Shown here: positions 24,416-32,799 of the stretch, piece by piece
Numbering within the stretch: the first letter of the stretch is position 1
Layout of the letters: every line of letters starts with the position of its first letter
Source: JANQPA01 sp964628385
Lineage (GTDB): Bacteria; Bacteroidota; Bacteroidia; Chitinophagales; Saprospiraceae
Assembly (NCBI GenBank): GCA_964628385.1
Contig: CAZVOD010000038.1
Location: 1 to 41,554 of the forward strand
DNA length: 41,554 nucleotides
Direction of reading: 5' to 3'
Position numbers and translations under genes: made by a program
Notes under the pieces: model-generated
The model's database searches: none
What the model was told of the DNA's origin: nothing
Seen by the model: only the letters and a program-made list of their open reading frames with translations

Positions 24416-25006
24416 ATGAGTCAAGCGCTGCTAATTTTCATCAAAAACCCCAAAAAAGGAAAAGTAAAAACCCGACTGGCCTCAACTTTGGGTGACGAAA
24501 TGGCTTTAAAGATTTATATGGAGCTATTGGAGCATACCCGCAACCTGGCAGAACAAATCGACGCTACGCGGCTGGTATATTATAGTGACTTTATCGACTC
24601 GAACGACGAGTGGAGTCCCGATCATTTCGAAAAGCGCGTACAGTCGGGAGAAGACCTCGGAGAGCGCATGGCCAATGCATTCAGGGAAGTTCTAAAAGAC
24701 CATCAAAAAGCAGTGATCATTGGTAGTGATTGTGCTTCTTTGACCGTCAGTATCATCAATGACGGCTTCCGGCACCTTGATCCCAATGACTTTGTTATGG
24801 GCCCCGCCATGGATGGTGGCTACTACTTGCTGGGAATGAATGCTTTTTATCCGGAAGTATTTCAGGATATAGAATGGAGCACTGAGACTGTAGCGGCTTA
24901 TACTATTGATAAAATAGATGCCATAAACAAGAGCTTTTCCCTACTCCCCTTACTTTCAGACATTGACCACGAAGAAGACTGGAAAAAGTATGGCTGGAAA
25001 ATTTAG
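24416..25006 (+). CDS. TIGR04282 / DUF2064 glycosyltransferase-fold protein
   Basis: A 196-residue GT-A-fold protein of the DUF2064 family, named in some genomes for arsenosugar biosynthesis but found much more widely. It opens MSQALLIFIKNPKKGKVKTR (start chosen at 24416, so the nucleotide-binding FIKNPKKGKVKTRL block lies near the N-terminus), then LGERMANAF, the metal-binding GSDCASLT, and GPAMDGGYYLLGM, all diagnostic. No arsenic genes are nearby. Its 3' end overlaps the convergent gene at 25003 by four bases. The sugar donor and acceptor are unknown. Confidence 0.9.
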   Translation: MSQALLIFIKNPKKGKVKTRLASTLGDEMALKIYMELLEHTRNLAEQIDATRLVYYSDFIDSNDEWSPDHFEKRVQSGEDLGERMANAFREVLKDHQKAVIIGSDCASLTVSIINDGFRHLDPNDFVMGPAMDGGYYLLGMNAFYPEVFQDIEWSTETVAAYTIDKIDAINKSFSLLPLLSDIDHEEDWKKYGWKI

Positions 25007-25452
25007 GCTTTGTCTTTCATACGCTTAAGAAAGATTTTACCTCTCGCTCTTTTTTTATCCATTGGGCTTTTAATTACTTGCTGCCAAAAGCCCTCCAGAG
25101 TAGACTCCCAGGTACTTCTCTTGAAAATAAACTGAAACTTACGCCTATAGGCCGGGGGCAGTTGATCCTCCTCCAGTGGTAAGAATTTCGTTTCTTCCAT
25201 GTATACGGATCGGTCGCCGTACTTATAGCCGAAAATCTTCATCTCAACGATTTGACTATTTTTGGGATAGATCACGCTTTTGCCAGTTATTCTATCTCCT
25301 TCAACTTCCAAAAAGAGCTGGAACCGAATAAATTGTTCAGAATCTATTCCACCAACAAATATTTTTCCATCCCAAAGGCCCTCCATGCCCTTTTGAGCGA
25401 ATGCTGAACTCACAAAGAGTGGAATCAATAGCAAAAGAAAAGCATACTTCAT
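25003..25452 (-). CDS. Small exported protein, unknown function
   Basis: A 149-residue protein with a signal peptide MKYAFLLLLIPLFVSSAFAQ (start chosen at 25452 for this reason; an in-frame ATG at 25539 adds 29 residues). The mature part is beta-rich: GMEGLWDGKIFVGGIDSEQF, FQLFLEVEGDRITGKSVIYP, MKIFGYKYGDRSVYMEETKF, and a basic C-terminus KKRARGKIFLKRM. This pattern (a tryptophan near the start, GKIFVGG, GDRITGKSVI) resembles a lipocalin-like or calycin barrel, but that is only an impression. It follows the cytochrome gene on the same strand after 141 bp and may share its transcript. Confidence 0.75.
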   Translation of the reverse strand: MKYAFLLLLIPLFVSSAFAQKGMEGLWDGKIFVGGIDSEQFIRFQLFLEVEGDRITGKSVIYPKNSQIVEMKIFGYKYGDRSVYMEETKFLPLEEDQLPPAYRRKFQFIFKRSTWESTLEGFWQQVIKSPMDKKRARGKIFLKRMKDKA

Positions 25453-25593
25453 ATCCCTGAAATTTTTTCCTAAAATAACGCAAAGACCATTCTCACAAAA
25501 ATAAGAAGGAGAAATGAGCGATTTTGGTGGATAAACCAAGCGAAAAACAGTTTTTAGCCCAACCGCCTTACTCTTTCCGCGCTATTTTTATAG

Positions 25594-26616
25594 CTATTCT
25601 CCTTTTTCTACATAAGCCCTCAGGTCTTCCAATTGTTGATGAGACATTTTCTCCAGTGTAAACTGTGGCATATAGGAGCGCTTACCCGCCATTGGCTTAG
25701 TACCATAACGAGAGACTTTATAAGTAGAGTATCTGGTGTATTTTGGGAAATTTTTGGCTAGATGATCCAGCGAAAACTCAGAGTCATCCAGATTAAACAT
25801 AGAATAACGCTTCTTTTCATGGCAGTGCAGACAAGCTGCTTCATAGATCATTTTCCCATTTTCAGGATCTCCGTTTATGCCGGAATATCCGGCCTTTCTA
25901 TCTTTTGGTGCATCCGCAAAAGTTGCCGGAGAAGCACTTAGATATTTAGACCTAATCAACTCAATGGCATCGTCTTTTTTGACTTTATCGTCAACTGCTG
26001 TTTCTATCATTTGTATTTCTTCCTCGCTGAGGATCAAATCCTTTATTTTCAAATCTATAGTCCACAAGTAAGTCAATACCGATTCCATTTCCCAGTCGTA
26101 CAGGGGACGTCCCTGAGAGCACTCAATGGCACAAAGCTGAATAGCCTCGCGGATATTATTTTGCGCTTTCTCTACCAGCGTACCATATTTTTTATAATAA
26201 TCATCATTATAAAAGCTTGTCCTGTTAACCACGCCGTACAGGGCCGTTCCCTGTAGAAGCGGCAGGCCATTCTTGGTTACATATTCCAGGCGCGCCTGCG
26301 GATCGGATACACTTAAATCTGGATCTTCGCGCTTCACATTGTGACAGGTAGTACACACAAAGTGCTTACTTTGCTTATTAGTTCGCTTACCTGAAGGATC
26401 GGTACTGATCCCTTCCAGTACTAATTTTCTACCATTCTCCACCGAAACCCCTTTAATCCCTCTTTGGGGTTTATTGGGAGAAGGTGTATCTCCGAGAGTT
26501 TCAAGCACTTTATCAACCGAAGTATCCGGTGTTATGTCCAGTTGTGGTTGCTTTGAAGCAAAGCTTATTAAGAATCCCATGGCAAGCAGTGGGACCATAC
26601 CCAATAGCATCTTCAT
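25594..26616 (-). CDS. Exported diheme cytochrome c family protein
   Basis: A 340-residue periplasmic electron carrier. A signal-like hydrophobic N-terminus (LLGMVPLLAMGFLISFASKQ) is followed by two heme-c motifs: C88-T-T-C91-H92 and C262-L-H-C265-H266. Likely axial methionines lie in the second domain, in GTKPMAGKRSYMPQFTLEKM. Between the domains, LCAIECSQGRPLYDWEME (C162 and C166, no histidine) looks like a degenerate or disulfide-bonded site. The C-terminal cytochrome fold ends MSHQQLEDLRAYVEKGE. It lies 51 bp downstream of the DUF5777 barrel gene on the same strand. An electron-transfer role is clear; donor and acceptor are unknown. Confidence 0.88.
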   Translation of the reverse strand: MKMLLGMVPLLAMGFLISFASKQPQLDITPDTSVDKVLETLGDTPSPNKPQRGIKGVSVENGRKLVLEGISTDPSGKRTNKQSKHFVCTTCHNVKREDPDLSVSDPQARLEYVTKNGLPLLQGTALYGVVNRTSFYNDDYYKKYGTLVEKAQNNIREAIQLCAIECSQGRPLYDWEMESVLTYLWTIDLKIKDLILSEEEIQMIETAVDDKVKKDDAIELIRSKYLSASPATFADAPKDRKAGYSGINGDPENGKMIYEAACLHCHEKKRYSMFNLDDSEFSLDHLAKNFPKYTRYSTYKVSRYGTKPMAGKRSYMPQFTLEKMSHQQLEDLRAYVEKGE

Positions 26617-26667
26617 TATAATTCGATTTTTGATAACTCTAAAAATCCTACAGATCAGATGATCTTA

Positions 26668-27567
26668 CTAAATATTAATCAATCTGGAGATGGTAAAACC
26701 GAGTCTAAACTGTCCATCCAGCCAATTGCTGGTGGTGTAAGGAATAAAGTCTGTTTCCATAATAGCAGTAGCATTAGTGAAATTCACCTGAAAAACATGA
26801 CCTCCCGTTTCTATTTCTAAGCCTATACCCAGAGCCGGATAAAACTGCCCCCCCTCAAAAGTACGATCGTCATTTACAGGTATCGTAATGTCCGCGATAA
26901 TGCCAAAAACCTTACTGATCTGTAGCCTTGTAGCAGCACCAATGCTAAAAATATCATTCAAATCGCCACTGGCGACCAGATTTCTGTGGGTCAGCCCGGC
27001 ATTCAACTGAAAGGAGAACCCATCGCTAAATTTTCTGGCTACCATCACTTGAAAATGATAAGCCAGCCGATGCTCCGGCTTTGGAAAACTACGCAGTACT
27101 TCCGAAGCTTCCTCCAGGCGCTCTTCCGTTGAATAACTCCCCACACCGACTGCTGTTAAAGAAATCGGTACACGGTTATCTGCTGTTTGGTGCAAAAGCC
27201 GGTATTTCAAAACGCCGTTCAGGAGCTGCCGCAGTCCTGTTACTCCGTTGGGTAATTGACCAGCGCCGCTGGAGCGAAAGCCCCCTACCGTCAAATTATC
27301 ATTAACGCCATACTCCAGGCCGATCATTACGTCGGTGGCCTGTTCCAACCCGTAAAAAGTAGGCCATCCGCCATCCTCTCCGGCAATGTCACCAAAGCGG
27401 TGAGTAATTCTAACGTCCAGTTTTCTTTTGGGAAGCGTTTCTACGGAGTGTACATTGATCACCCTGCGATCTTTGAAAGTTTGGTAAACAAACTCCTCCT
27501 GAGCGCCCGCCGTCAAAATGAACAGACAGGTAGCCGCCAGAAAACTTAAAAAAGCTTTTATTTTCAT
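26668..27567 (-). CDS. DUF5777-family outer-membrane beta-barrel protein
   Basis: A 299-residue protein with signal peptide MKIKAFLSFLAATCLFILTA (start chosen at 27567; an in-frame ATG at 27603 adds 12 residues). The mature protein opens EEFVYQTFKDRRVINVHSVE and RKLDVRITHRFGDIAGEDGG, the hallmark of DUF5777, with FYGLEQATDVMIGLEYGVND next and alternating amphipathic strands to a terminal aromatic-rich strand (NWLDGQFRLGFTISRLINI). DUF5777 members are predicted barrels confined largely to Bacteroidota and often lie beside cytochromes and YceI-like genes, as here beside a diheme cytochrome. The exact role is not established. Confidence 0.85.
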   Translation of the reverse strand: MKIKAFLSFLAATCLFILTAGAQEEFVYQTFKDRRVINVHSVETLPKRKLDVRITHRFGDIAGEDGGWPTFYGLEQATDVMIGLEYGVNDNLTVGGFRSSGAGQLPNGVTGLRQLLNGVLKYRLLHQTADNRVPISLTAVGVGSYSTEERLEEASEVLRSFPKPEHRLAYHFQVMVARKFSDGFSFQLNAGLTHRNLVASGDLNDIFSIGAATRLQISKVFGIIADITIPVNDDRTFEGGQFYPALGIGLEIETGGHVFQVNFTNATAIMETDFIPYTTSNWLDGQFRLGFTISRLINI

Positions 27568-28072
27568 AAAAAGAAATTTTGAAGAAAAACGTGCTAGTTC
27601 CATTTTTGAATACAGATACGTCGATCCGGTTTAAAACGGATTGGCTAATATTTGCAAGCTTGATGACCAGCGGGTCGGATATAATTTTTTTTTGGACTAA
27701 AGGTATTTTATTGATATTCGACTTTGGCCTAAGCTCAACCTCGGCATTTTAAGCGGCCTTAGCCAATAGTGATATCAGGTTATTGCTCTAGCAGAACTAA
27801 AGCAAGGTCATCATAATTCTTATATTTAACTAGGTAGTACAACCCAATTTGTACTTCAATGTTGTCATGAAGCATCAAAAGTTGGTCTGTACAAATGTCA
27901 CAAAATAAAAAACCGCTCTCTGATCAAACTAATTAGACGGGAATATGACATAGTTTAAAACCAAGCATCGATAAAAGTTGTATAAAGTTAGGAATAAGAA
28001 ACAACCCGGAAATTAAGAAAAGAATTATTCGGGTTATTGATCATTTTCGTTAAACGAAAAAAAGACAAGACA
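27568..28072. other. 505 bp divergent gene-free region with inverted repeats
   Basis: The region lies between the divergent starts of the DUF5777 gene and the bacilliredoxin. It holds ATTTGTAC (27847-27854) mirrored by GTACAAAT (27889-27896) around a smaller hairpin, AACCCG (28003-28008) mirrored by CGGGTT (28030-28035), and the 17-bp near-palindrome at 28044-28060. No gene and no convincing promoter pair were found. Confidence 0.45.
28044..28060. promoter_or_regulatory. 17 bp near-perfect palindrome just upstream of bacilliredoxin gene
   Basis: TTTTCGTT-A-AACGAAAA, eight-base arms around one central A, ending 12 bases before the ATG at 28073. A dyad of this size and position could be an operator or a leader hairpin. 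No known regulator consensus is claimed. Confidence 0.45.
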
Positions 28073-28492
28073 ATGATGTATCCAGAACATCTAACGGCGC
28101 CAATGGCACAAGAGCTTACCAATAATGGATTTACAGCTTTGAGAACACCCGGGCAGGTGACCGAGATGCTTGATAAAAAGGAAGGCACTACTATGGTGGT
28201 TGTCAATTCTGTATGCGGATGTGCTGCAGCTAATGCCCGTCCGGGCGCAAAGATGGCGGTTATTAATTCTGACAAGCAGCCGGATAATTTGGTAACTGTA
28301 TTTGCAGGCGTTGACATGGCTGCTACGGAAAAAGCAAGAGAATTTATGCTTCCTTATCCGCCATCTTCTCCCGCGATAGCGCTTTTCAAGGATGGTAAAT
28401 TGGTACACTTCCTTGAGCGCCATCACATTGAGGGCCGTTCAGCAGAAATTATTGCTGAAAATTTAAAGCTGGCCTTTGAAAGGTACTGCTAA
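28073..28492 (+). CDS. BrxA/BrxB-family bacilliredoxin
   Basis: A 139-residue thioredoxin-fold protein of the BrxA/BrxB (DUF1094) family, which removes bacillithiol from mixed disulfides. It begins MMYPEHLTAPMAQELTNNGF and carries the family's CGC active site as C48-G-C50 in VVNSVCGCAAANARPG. A further cysteine is the last residue, C139. Start 28073 keeps the conserved MMYPEHL opening. It implies that this organism uses bacillithiol or a similar low-molecular-weight thiol. A palindrome at 28044-28060 lies in the leader. It is convergent with pdxH, with a shared terminator hairpin. Confidence 0.93.
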   Translation: MMYPEHLTAPMAQELTNNGFTALRTPGQVTEMLDKKEGTTMVVVNSVCGCAAANARPGAKMAVINSDKQPDNLVTVFAGVDMAATEKAREFMLPYPPSSPAIALFKDGKLVHFLERHHIEGRSAEIIAENLKLAFERYC

Positions 28493-28508
28493 ATTAAAAA
28501 AAGACAGA

Positions 28509-28553
28509 GCGGTACGTTTTAAGCTCCCTTACCGAAAGCTTAAGACTTACCGC
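28509..28553. terminator. Bidirectional terminator between bacilliredoxin gene and pdxH
   Basis: GCGGTA (28509-28514) pairs with TACCGC (28548-28553), and an inner stem TTTAAGCT / AGCTTAAG continues it after a small internal bulge. On the minus strand it is followed shortly by a run of seven T (28496-28502 are A on the plus strand); on the plus strand it is followed by T-rich DNA. It serves both convergent genes. Confidence 0.7.
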
Positions 28554-28568
28554 CTGACTTTTATTACT

Positions 28569-29216
28569 TTATGGTGCCAGGCGTTCTGTTTTCCAATCCT
28601 GCCCGTTCACTTTTTTGTACACAATCCTGTCGTGAAGTCGGCTGGAACGTCCCTGCCAAAACTCAATCAAAGTGGGTTGAAGTACATAACCTCCCCAATT
28701 AGCGGGTTTTGGTAGCTTTTCATACCCTTCAAATTCCTTTTCCAAACGCTCCACATTTTGTTCCAACACTTCCCGATCGGGAATAACCTTACTTTGAGGA
28801 GAAGCCCATGCACCTATTTGACTGCCACGAGGCCGACTCTGGAAGTAGGCTATTGAAGCTTCCTCCTCCTGCTTCACGACTATACCTTCTATCCTTACTT
28901 GCCGCTGAAGTTCTAACCAATTGAAAACCAAAGCAGCCTGACCATTTTGCTCAAGCTGCTGTGCTTTAGCAGACTCATAATTGCTATAAAAGATAAAGCC
29001 CTCTTCATCAATTCCTTTCAATAACACAACCCGAGCACTAGGCTGGCCCTGCTCGTTTACAGTAGCCAAAATCATAGCATTTGGTTCGGGGAGCTTAGCA
29101 TGGATAGCTTCATCCATCCATTTTTTAAACTGCTGCATAGGATCAGCCTGTACGTCTTTTATCTCCAGTGACCCCTGCGTATAATCGATTCTCAATTTTG
29201 CAATATCTTGCCTCAT
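28569..29216 (-). CDS. pdxH: Pyridoxamine 5'-phosphate oxidase
   Basis: A 215-residue FMN-dependent oxidase that converts pyridoxine or pyridoxamine 5'-phosphate to pyridoxal 5'-phosphate, the last step of vitamin B6 cofactor synthesis and salvage. Family blocks are complete: EPNAMILATVNEQGQPSARV, VLLKGIDEEGFIFYSNYESA, ALVFNWLELQRQVRIEG, SRPRGSQIGAWASPQS, and the C-terminal NWGGYVLQPTLIEFWQGR with SRLHDRIVY. The length matches the family. It is a single gene on the minus strand, 127 bp beyond the end of the RND operon. Confidence 0.96.
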   Translation of the reverse strand: MRQDIAKLRIDYTQGSLEIKDVQADPMQQFKKWMDEAIHAKLPEPNAMILATVNEQGQPSARVVLLKGIDEEGFIFYSNYESAKAQQLEQNGQAALVFNWLELQRQVRIEGIVVKQEEEASIAYFQSRPRGSQIGAWASPQSKVIPDREVLEQNVERLEKEFEGYEKLPKPANWGGYVLQPTLIEFWQGRSSRLHDRIVYKKVNGQDWKTERLAP

Positions 29217-29343
29217 AAACTCTATTTTGTATGCAGAACTAAAATAAGACCAGAATGAAAGCCAAAGAGTAGAATTTGAGCTTGAATTCTGTTCAAATAT
29301 CTAAGAAATGAACTCACCCAATGACATTCAAAATTTTTATCTC

Positions 29344-32300
29344 TTAAAAAGAAGTAGAAGGCTCGGCCGCTACTCCCTGATTCCCCGTGCGATTAATCAA
29401 GCCTCCAAAGAAAAACTGAAGCCTCAGGGACAACCAAAACATAACGGGCACTACTATCAGTGTTAAAAACGTGGCAAATGTCAAACCATAAATCACCGTC
29501 CATGCCATAGGCCCCCAAAATGCAGCACTATCCCCACCGATAAATATCTGAGGGTCTAGGCGTGAAATTAGAGTGAAGAAATTCATATTGAAGCCAATAG
29601 CCAATGGGATCAATCCCAATACGGTTGTTATTGCCGTAAGTAAAACCGGACGTAGACGTGTGGCTCCTCCCGTAATGATCGCTTCTTTGATGGCTTCCCT
29701 GTCCAAATCTGCTTTGTCTTTTACCTGCTTTTCTTTCATTTTTCTGTCAATCAACAAATTGACATAGTCAATCAATACAATAGCATTGTTTACAACAATC
29801 CCCGCAAGAGAAATAATACCTACTCCTGTAAAGACTACCGAAATATCTTTTCCAGTTAACCCATATCCTATGAATACTCCTATGGTACTGAACACCACTG
29901 ATAAAATAATGATAAACGGAGAGGAAAAAGAGTTAAACTGTGCCACAATGATCAAGAAAATCAGGAATAAAGCAAAGGCAAAAGCACCACTCAAAAAAGC
30001 CATATCTTCTCTTTGCTGCTGTTGCTCTCCCGTAAATTCATATGAAAAACCTACAGGCATCGGATATGTTTGTAGTAATTCTTCCATTTCGGCAATTATT
30101 TCGTTGGCATTATATCCTTCTACAACATTCGAATAAATGGTAATGACCCGCTCCAGATCTTTCCGCTTTACAGAACTATAAGTGGAGGAATATTCAATAT
30201 CTGCAACTGCCGAGATCGGTACCTGTACCATTTGTCCATTAGAAGGATTACGGAACGTAATCCGCTGGCTGAGCACATTATCAACATTATTTCGGTACTC
30301 TTCATCCAGACGCACCATGATGGGGTATTCGTCTTCTCCCAGTTTGTATTTGGAAACTTCCTTACCAAAGACAGCTGTTCTGATAACATCGGCAATGGCA
30401 GAAGTAGATACTTCGTAACGTCGGGCTGCTCCTCGATCGATGTTAACCAGCACTTCTGGCTTACCCAGTTTTACATCAGCCTGTAGTTCTTCAATACCCG
30501 GTATATTTTTACTGTTGAAAAAGGTGATCAACCGATCTGTTAACAATACCAATGAGTCGATATTCTCTCCTTGCACTTCCAGGTTGATGGGCTTACCAGT
30601 TTGCGGACCATCAGCGTTTTTATCTACCACGATCTGCACCCCGGGGTATCCCTGTGCCGCCTGACGGATTTCATCCATTATATCCCAGGTAGAAACACCA
30701 CCTCTCTCATTGGCAGGTACGAACGATACGGTCAACCGCGCTTTGTTGGGCGATGCACCGGGCTCAGGTGTACCATTGGGATCCGCTGTATTTTCGCCGA
30801 TTTGTGACAGCACCGCCTCCACAATTCCACGGTATGGCTTAATCACCTCATCGATCTTTTGCTCCATATCCATCATGATCTTGTTGGTAGCTTCGATATC
30901 TTTACCTATGGGAAGTTCTACGAAGGCATTGATGTATACCGGTTCTGCTTTGGGAAAGAAAATAACTTTTGGTGCTCTCACCGTTAAAATCCCTATAGCG
31001 ACGAACAATAATAGAATCGTTCCGGCAAATACCAGTATGGGAATTTTTAACGCCCCCCGAATGAATTTATCATAGAAACGCTCCAGAACAGGTAGAAAGC
31101 TATTCTGAAAACCAAAAGCTGCCGGCCTCAAAATAAAGAAGTTCAGGATGTTTATACCAAAAGCAAATGCCAGTAAGTTTCTGGCCCACTGTACATCAGC
31201 AAAATGAAAGGCTACCGAAAGTAGCAACATAATACCGGAACCGATCAGTACATTTCTTCTCTTTCTATTTCTTATGGCTTTATCATCGGCCCGCTCATCG
31301 ATTTTCATAAACCAGGAAGTGAGTACCGGATTAATAACCAGAGCCACAATTAAAGAAGAAGTCAATACAATTATTAAAGTGAGTGGTAAATAAATCATAA
31401 AACTTCCTACTAATCCCGGCCAAAAGGCTAGTGGCAAGAAGGCTGCCAGCGTAGTAGCTGTAGAGGCAATAATCGGCAATGCCACTTCACCAGCACCGTA
31501 CTTGGCCGCCTGGATGCTGGAATACCCTTCCTGTTTAAATCGATAAATATTCTCAACGACTACAATCGCATTATCCACCAGCAATCCCAAAGCCAGGATC
31601 AATCCGAAGAGCACGACAATATTCATGGTTACTCCCGTAAAATACAGGAACATAATACCCATAAGCATTGATAAAGGAATGGCAATACCTACAAAAAGGG
31701 CATTTCTGATGCCTAAAAAGAATAAAAGGACCAGAACTACCAATATCACCCCCGAAATAATTGAATTCTCCAGGTTATTAACTTCATTACGGGTATTGAC
31801 CGACTGATCATTGAAAAGACTGATTCTCAAATCGTCAGGTAAATCCTTTCTGGCTTCTTCTACCACCACCTTTATCTTGTCCGATGCAGAAAGCAGGTTT
31901 TCTCCGGAACGTTTTATAACATCCAGCGAAACAACCGGCAGCCCGTTGGAGCGGGCAATACTTGTTCTTTCCTCAAAACCAAATGATACATCTGCAACAT
32001 CCTTCAGAAAGATGGGGCGTCGTCTTTCACTTTTGACGATCAGGTTTTCCATCTCTTTTACATTATCAAATTCTCCTACTACGCGAATAGCCCTGCGCAT
32101 GTCATTTTTTACCAGCTCTCCACCGGATATTGTAACATTTTCGCTGGAAATGGCATTTTGGATATCTCCAAAAGAAACTTCCATTGATTCCATTTTCATG
32201 TAATCAACATCCACTTTTACTTCGCGCTCCATAGCTCCCTTGATCTCTACCTTGTTGATCTCGCTAATGTCCTCAATCTCTTCCTCCAAGAATTCTGCGT

Positions 32301-32799
32301 ACTGACGTAGCTCGTCGTTGGTATAATCACCGGAAATATTTACAGTAACAATAGGTAACTCTGATAAGTTAACATCCAGTACCATTGGATCTTGATCCAG
32401 ATCGTTGGGGAGCTCACTTTTTGCCCGATCTACTTCGTCTTTTACCTTTCTTACCGCATCATCAATGTCTACGTAAGTTTCAAACTCCGCAATGATAACC
32501 GAATAATCCTGTATGGAGGTAGATTTGATATTTTTCAGGCCATCTATAGATTGGAGCTCCTTTTCTATAGGGCGGGTGATCAGGTTTTCTATATCTACCG
32601 CTGAGTTACCAAAATAAGGCGTATTGATATATACAGTGGGTAACTCAATTTCCGGGAACTGCTCTTTGGGCATTTCTCGATAGGCAGAAATACCAAAAAT
32701 AAAGATCATTATCGTCAGGATAAAGATACTGATCCCATTATCTACTGCGAGGGTAGATAAACCAAATTCTCTATAGGTCTTTTTTGAATTATTAGCCAT
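29344..32799 (-). CDS. RND efflux transporter permease subunit (AcrB/MexB-like)
   Basis: A 1151-residue inner-membrane proton-driven drug or solvent pump. It has the RND plan of two membrane halves, each with a large periplasmic loop. The TM4 motif is GLLVDNAIVVVEN with D409; AcrB has two aspartates here, and the second is Asn in this protein. The second-half equivalent is GIVVNNAIVLIDY. Between the usual TM6 and TM7 (about residues 505-560) are two extra hydrophobic segments, IGSGIMLLLSVAFHFA and LLAFAFGINILNFFIL, which most AcrB proteins lack. The start overlaps the MFP stop by eight bases, completing a TetR-TolC-MFP-RND operon. The substrate is not predictable. Confidence 0.95.
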   Translation of the reverse strand: MANNSKKTYREFGLSTLAVDNGISIFILTIMIFIFGISAYREMPKEQFPEIELPTVYINTPYFGNSAVDIENLITRPIEKELQSIDGLKNIKSTSIQDYSVIIAEFETYVDIDDAVRKVKDEVDRAKSELPNDLDQDPMVLDVNLSELPIVTVNISGDYTNDELRQYAEFLEEEIEDISEINKVEIKGAMEREVKVDVDYMKMESMEVSFGDIQNAISSENVTISGGELVKNDMRRAIRVVGEFDNVKEMENLIVKSERRRPIFLKDVADVSFGFEERTSIARSNGLPVVSLDVIKRSGENLLSASDKIKVVVEEARKDLPDDLRISLFNDQSVNTRNEVNNLENSIISGVILVVLVLLFFLGIRNALFVGIAIPLSMLMGIMFLYFTGVTMNIVVLFGLILALGLLVDNAIVVVENIYRFKQEGYSSIQAAKYGAGEVALPIIASTATTLAAFLPLAFWPGLVGSFMIYLPLTLIIVLTSSLIVALVINPVLTSWFMKIDERADDKAIRNRKRRNVLIGSGIMLLLSVAFHFADVQWARNLLAFAFGINILNFFILRPAAFGFQNSFLPVLERFYDKFIRGALKIPILVFAGTILLLFVAIGILTVRAPKVIFFPKAEPVYINAFVELPIGKDIEATNKIMMDMEQKIDEVIKPYRGIVEAVLSQIGENTADPNGTPEPGASPNKARLTVSFVPANERGGVSTWDIMDEIRQAAQGYPGVQIVVDKNADGPQTGKPINLEVQGENIDSLVLLTDRLITFFNSKNIPGIEELQADVKLGKPEVLVNIDRGAARRYEVSTSAIADVIRTAVFGKEVSKYKLGEDEYPIMVRLDEEYRNNVDNVLSQRITFRNPSNGQMVQVPISAVADIEYSSTYSSVKRKDLERVITIYSNVVEGYNANEIIAEMEELLQTYPMPVGFSYEFTGEQQQQREDMAFLSGAFAFALFLIFLIIVAQFNSFSSPFIIILSVVFSTIGVFIGYGLTGKDISVVFTGVGIISLAGIVVNNAIVLIDYVNLLIDRKMKEKQVKDKADLDREAIKEAIITGGATRLRPVLLTAITTVLGLIPLAIGFNMNFFTLISRLDPQIFIGGDSAAFWGPMAWTVIYGLTFATFLTLIVVPVMFWLSLRLQFFFGGLINRTGNQGVAAEPSTSF

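Noticed and set aside
27604..28072. tRNA or small RNA gene
   Set aside because: No cloverleaf or T-loop consensus (GGTTCRANYCC) found; only inverted repeats are visible.
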